From positions 1 through 8,379 of the forward strand of contig CAZKFG010000072.1 in assembly GCA_964551985.1 (NCBI GenBank): a stretch of 8,379 nucleotides of DNA, given 5' to 3'. The position numbers and the translations under genes are program-made. Shown one piece after another: positions 5,626 to 8,379 of the stretch. The DNA is from CAZKFG01 sp964551985. Lineage in GTDB: Bacteria; Bacillota; Negativicutes; Acidaminococcales; JAISLQ01. The notes beneath the pieces are model-generated. The model saw only the letters and a list, made by a program, of their open reading frames with translations, ran no database searches and was not told the origin of the DNA. How positions within the stretch are numbered: the stretch's first letter is position 1; each line of letters begins with the position of its first letter.

Positions 5626-5637
5626 GGAGGCTAGATT

Positions 5638-6330
5638 ATGGAAAAACAAGTTGTGCTTATTGCTGACGATGATCCGCAGATAAGAGAGATATTGTCTATT
5701 TATTTGGAAAAAGAAGGGTATGTTGTAAGTCAAGCTCAAGACGGTGCAGAAGCTATCTTAAAGGTACAGTCTGACAAACCAGCACTTCTTTTACTTGATA
5801 TTATGATGCCTGTTTTAGATGGAATTGAGGTTTGCAAGCAGGTGCGAAAACGCTTTAGTAATTTGCCGATTATTATGATAACTGCTAAAGATGAGCAAGA
5901 AGACCGCATTTTAGGGCTTGAAATTGGGGCTGATGATTATATTACAAAGCCGTTTCATCCACGCGAAGTTATGGCAAGAGTTAAGGCTGTTTTAAGGCGT
6001 TTTGTTCCTGATGAGGTTGATAGTAAGCGGCTTGTTTTTGATAATTTAGTTGTTGATATAAATGAGTTTAAGGTTTATGCGTACGAAAAAGAAATTGTTT
6101 TAACTGCCAAAGAGATGGAGTTGCTGTGGTGTTTGGCATCAAGTGCTGGACAGGTATTTAACAGAAATCAGCTGCTAGAGAAAATTTGGGGTTATAGTTA
6201 TTATGGTGATACAAGAACTGTTGATACACATATTAAAAGGCTTAGACATAAGCTGGATATTAAGGAAGATTCGCCTTGGGATATTAAAACTATTTGGGGT
6301 GTTGGGTATAAATTTGAGGCTAGAAGATGA
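5638..6330 (+). CDS. OmpR/PhoB-family response regulator
   Basis: This 230-aa cytoplasmic transcription factor is activated by phosphorylation from the kinase encoded next door. The receiver domain (about 1-122) has the acidic cluster Asp10-Asp11-Asp12, the phospho-acceptor Asp54 in LLLDIMMPVLDG, the switch Thr82 and the conserved Lys104 in ITKPF, so all active-site residues are present. A short linker leads to a winged-helix DNA-binding domain (about 130-228) with LTAKEMELLWCLA, the recognition-helix region DTRTVDTHIKRLRHKL and the wing IWGVGYKFE. Length and layout are standard. AGGAGG (5625-5630) is 7 nt before the ATG. Its stop overlaps the kinase start as ATGA (6327-6330). The target genes cannot be read from sequence. 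The domain layout resembles PhoB, PhoP and WalR alike, so I give no symbol. Confidence 0.95.
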   Translation: MEKQVVLIADDDPQIREILSIYLEKEGYVVSQAQDGAEAILKVQSDKPALLLLDIMMPVLDGIEVCKQVRKRFSNLPIIMITAKDEQEDRILGLEIGADDYITKPFHPREVMARVKAVLRRFVPDEVDSKRLVFDNLVVDINEFKVYAYEKEIVLTAKEMELLWCLASSAGQVFNRNQLLEKIWGYSYYGDTRTVDTHIKRLRHKLDIKEDSPWDIKTIWGVGYKFEARR

Positions 6331-7862
6331 ATAAGTCTATTGAAAAAAGAATTTTATATAGTTTTATGGCGATTACCATTATGGTGCTTTTGTGTTTGTC
6401 GTTTGGGATATCATATATTATTAATGATTATTTTTGGGGTAGCAAGAAAAGAGAGCTTGTTGCTAGTGGCGATGAGATCGCTAAAAATATTGCCAAAATG
6501 GGATTTGATAGTCCAGATAAGGTAAATGATTATTTGGTATCTGTGGATTATTTTTTGAAGGCTAGAATTTGGCTTGTTGACGATGCGCAAAATGTTGTAG
6601 CTTCATCTATGCCAAGACAAGGCAGAATGTCGAGTCAGATGCAAGGTCAGTCTCATAATCAAGGGCATCAACAACGCCCAATGCACAGTCAGATGCAAAG
6701 TCAAAGTCAACGGAAATACTACGGTGTAAATGCTCTTAAGATAAATACTGATATTCAAAAAATGATAGAAGATGTGTTCCATGGACATACTCGCACTGTG
6801 CGCACGGTTAGTCCATATTTAAATACTAATGTTATTGCTATTGGGATTCCGGTTAAAGATGATAATGATAATATTATTGGTGCTTTGATGCTTGATGCCC
6901 CAGTAGAAAATACGGAGAAGTTTTTGCAGGATATTTATTATTATATTGCCTCTGTCGGCGGGATTGCGATTTTGATTATTTTGCTTTTGACAAAGCTTTT
7001 GTCAAAACATATTGTCAAACCGCTTATTTTGATGCGTGAGAGTGCCGCTCAAATGGCACGTGGTAATTACTCTTGTAACTTAGATATAAAAGGTCAAGAT
7101 GAGGTTGCAGACCTTGGACATTCGCTCAATTGTTTGTGTAGAGATTTGGCAAAATTTGTTGAACAGACTAGCCGTATTGAACAGATTAGGCGTGATTTTG
7201 TTGCTAATGTTTCACACGAACTTAGAACTCCGCTTACGATAATTCGTGGTTATAACGAGGCAATGCTTGATAAGACGATAACTGATGATGAGAAAATTTG
7301 TAAGTATCAGATGCTCATTCGTGATGAAACGGTGCGCCTTGAGGCTTTGATAAGAGAGTTTTTGGATATAAGTAGATTGCAAGCTGGGGTAGAAGAACTA
7401 AAAGAAGTTGTACCACTTGACATAATTGTCAATCAGACGGTTGAGAAGCTTTTGGTTAAAGCCAATGAGCGTGATATTAAATTGAAAGCTCAGTGTCAGG
7501 CTGCTTGTAAGATAAAAGGCAGTGGCGATAGGCTTTTGCAACTTGTAATGATTTTAGTTGATAATGCTATCAAGTATGGTAAGGTTGGTGGTAGTGTCAC
7601 GATTGATGTGCAAAAAGAAGATGGCAAGATTGCATTGTCTGTGCAAGACGATGGTATAGGTATTGCACCTGATGAACAGATTTTTGTATGGGAGCGCTTT
7701 TACAAAGTTGATAAGTCACATGCAAAGGCTGTAGGTGGTAGTGGACTTGGTCTTGCTATTGCTAAAGAGATTATTCAACTGCACAATGCACAAGTTAACT
7801 TGCAAAGCGAACTGGGAGTGGGAACAAAAATTACAATAATTTTTGATAATTTGGAAGAATAA
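6327..7862 (+). CDS. Membrane sensor histidine kinase with a Met/His/Gln-rich sensor insert
   Basis: This 511-aa kinase pairs with the regulator it overlaps by 4 nt. A first membrane span (about 11-33) and a second (about 206-227) enclose an extracytoplasmic domain of about 170 residues, probably PAS/Cache-like (PVKDDNDNIIGALMLDAPV at 175-193). HAMP follows (about 228-280), then HisKA with the phospho-acceptor His297 in FVANVSHELRTP. The ATPase domain has the N box with Asn413 (VDNAIKYGK), G1 DDGIGIA (441-447), the F box near WERFYKVD (455-462) and G2 GGSGLGLAIAK (470-480). All catalytic boxes are intact. Residues about 96-129 of the sensor are low-complexity, rich in Gln, Ser, Met and His, with a repeated SQMQ, unlike the rest of the domain. 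Such a stretch might bind copper or another metal, or be only a linker. The gene is translationally coupled to the regulator. Confidence 0.95.
   Translation: MNKSIEKRILYSFMAITIMVLLCLSFGISYIINDYFWGSKKRELVASGDEIAKNIAKMGFDSPDKVNDYLVSVDYFLKARIWLVDDAQNVVASSMPRQGRMSSQMQGQSHNQGHQQRPMHSQMQSQSQRKYYGVNALKINTDIQKMIEDVFHGHTRTVRTVSPYLNTNVIAIGIPVKDDNDNIIGALMLDAPVENTEKFLQDIYYYIASVGGIAILIILLLTKLLSKHIVKPLILMRESAAQMARGNYSCNLDIKGQDEVADLGHSLNCLCRDLAKFVEQTSRIEQIRRDFVANVSHELRTPLTIIRGYNEAMLDKTITDDEKICKYQMLIRDETVRLEALIREFLDISRLQAGVEELKEVVPLDIIVNQTVEKLLVKANERDIKLKAQCQAACKIKGSGDRLLQLVMILVDNAIKYGKVGGSVTIDVQKEDGKIALSVQDDGIGIAPDEQIFVWERFYKVDKSHAKAVGGSGLGLAIAKEIIQLHNAQVNLQSELGVGTKITIIFDNLEE
6633..6703 (+). repeat. In-frame 17-nt direct repeat inside the kinase sensor insert
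   Basis: AGTCAGATGCAAGGTCA at 6633-6649 recurs at 6687-6703 with one change (G to A). The offset of 54 nt is 18 codons, so the repeat is in frame and encodes the two SQMQ units. It marks a low-complexity insert likely to vary in length between strains. Confidence 0.7.
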
Positions 7863-7926
7863 AAAGGATTTTTTAATATATATGTAGAATAATAATAGTT
7901 GTATTTTTATTTGGGAGGAATTTTGA

Positions 7927-8379
7927 TTGCTTTTAGCACTTGTGCAAATGCTGGTAAAAGAAAAAAATAAACAGGCTAATATTGATAATGCTTTAAATCT
8001 TTTGAGAAATTTGAAAGATGATGTTGATGTTGCTGTTTTACCGGAAGTTTGGACTACAGGCTATTCGCTTGGTGCATTGCGTAAAGAGGCAGAAAAAGCT
8101 GATAGTAATCTTTTGAAATCACTTTCAACTATTGCCAAAGAACGCAATATGAATATTGTCGCAGGTTCGATTCCTTTTAGACGTGAGGATAATAAAGTTT
8201 ATAATACTACTTTTGTTTTTGATAGGTATGGCAATATAGTTGCTGATTATGATAAAATACATATGTTTAGTTTATATGACGAACAAAAGTACTTTAATTC
8301 AGGCCCAAAGATGACAATGGCAACTTTGGATAATACTGATTGTGGTTTTGCTATTTGCTATGACTTAAGATTTCCTGAG
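7927..8379 (+). CDS. Nitrilase-superfamily amidohydrolase, 5' part (runs off the window)
   Basis: The first 151 residues of a carbon-nitrogen hydrolase are visible, with the frame still open at the right edge. The full Glu-Lys-Cys triad is present: Glu40 in VLPEVWTTGYS, Lys110 in YDKIHMF and Cys144 in ICYDLRFPE. This fits amidases of the omega-amidase/YafV/Nit type, which hydrolyse small amides such as 2-oxo acid amides. The precise substrate is not readable. Translation most likely starts at TTG 7927, giving the usual MLLALVQM opening. GGAGG at 7914-7918 is 8 nt upstream, and a TGA at 7924-7926 rules out an in-frame extension. It follows the kinase gene by 64 nt with no clear terminator between, so partial read-through from the two-component operon is possible. 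The protein is cytoplasmic, without a signal peptide. Confidence 0.9.
   Translation, partial: MLLALVQMLVKEKNKQANIDNALNLLRNLKDDVDVAVLPEVWTTGYSLGALRKEAEKADSNLLKSLSTIAKERNMNIVAGSIPFRREDNKVYNTTFVFDRYGNIVADYDKIHMFSLYDEQKYFNSGPKMTMATLDNTDCGFAICYDLRFPE

Overview
The window is AT-rich and gene-dense, with short intergenic gaps, strong AGGAGG-type ribosome binding sites and two TTG start codons. The best guess for its source is an anaerobic, low-GC Firmicute of the Negativicutes, which are diderm relatives of Clostridia. This is inference. The clues are an OmpH/Skp-type periplasmic chaperone, which implies an outer membrane, beside genes of clostridial character: a COG2509-type flavoprotein, a two-domain MmcQ/YjbR protein, a SufBD/HEAT-like protein and a class I CoA-transferase. 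Fusobacteria are a weaker alternative.

Layout. (1) Positions 1-796 hold the end of a CoA-transferase alpha subunit and the complete beta subunit, a heterodimer that moves CoA between short-chain acyl or 3-oxoacyl groups. (2) Positions 797-1855 are about 1 kb without a convincing gene. The stretch has one doubtful small membrane ORF, a bidirectional-looking terminator (1264-1296), a terminator-like hairpin facing the minus strand (1338-1370) and a compact three-hairpin element (1625-1698). (3) Positions 1856-2305 encode a small helical-repeat (HEAT/SufBD-like) protein. (4) Positions 2398-4634 form a two-gene unit with a clear promoter: an unusually long OmpH-like coiled-coil protein and a cytoplasmic FAD-dependent dehydrogenase, ended by a strong terminator that also serves the convergent gene. 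(5) On the minus strand, positions 5496-4721 carry a 29-residue membrane peptide with an excellent Shine-Dalgarno sequence, followed 14 nt later by an MmcQ/YjbR-family gene that lacks one. (6) Divergently, 5638-7862 encode an OmpR-type response regulator and its membrane histidine kinase, overlapping by 4 nt. (7) Positions 7927-8379 are the 5' part of a nitrilase-superfamily amidohydrolase that runs off the window.

How the genes relate. The regulator and kinase are plainly one two-component system. The Met/His/Gln-rich insert in the kinase's external domain suggests a metal or envelope cue, but this is only inferred. OmpH and the flavoprotein appear co-transcribed, although one is exported and the other cytoplasmic. 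The remaining genes look like ordinary metabolic or housekeeping neighbours. I see no CRISPR array, phage module, intact transposase or defence system. The least explained items are the minus-strand micro-ORF and the structured element at 1625-1698.
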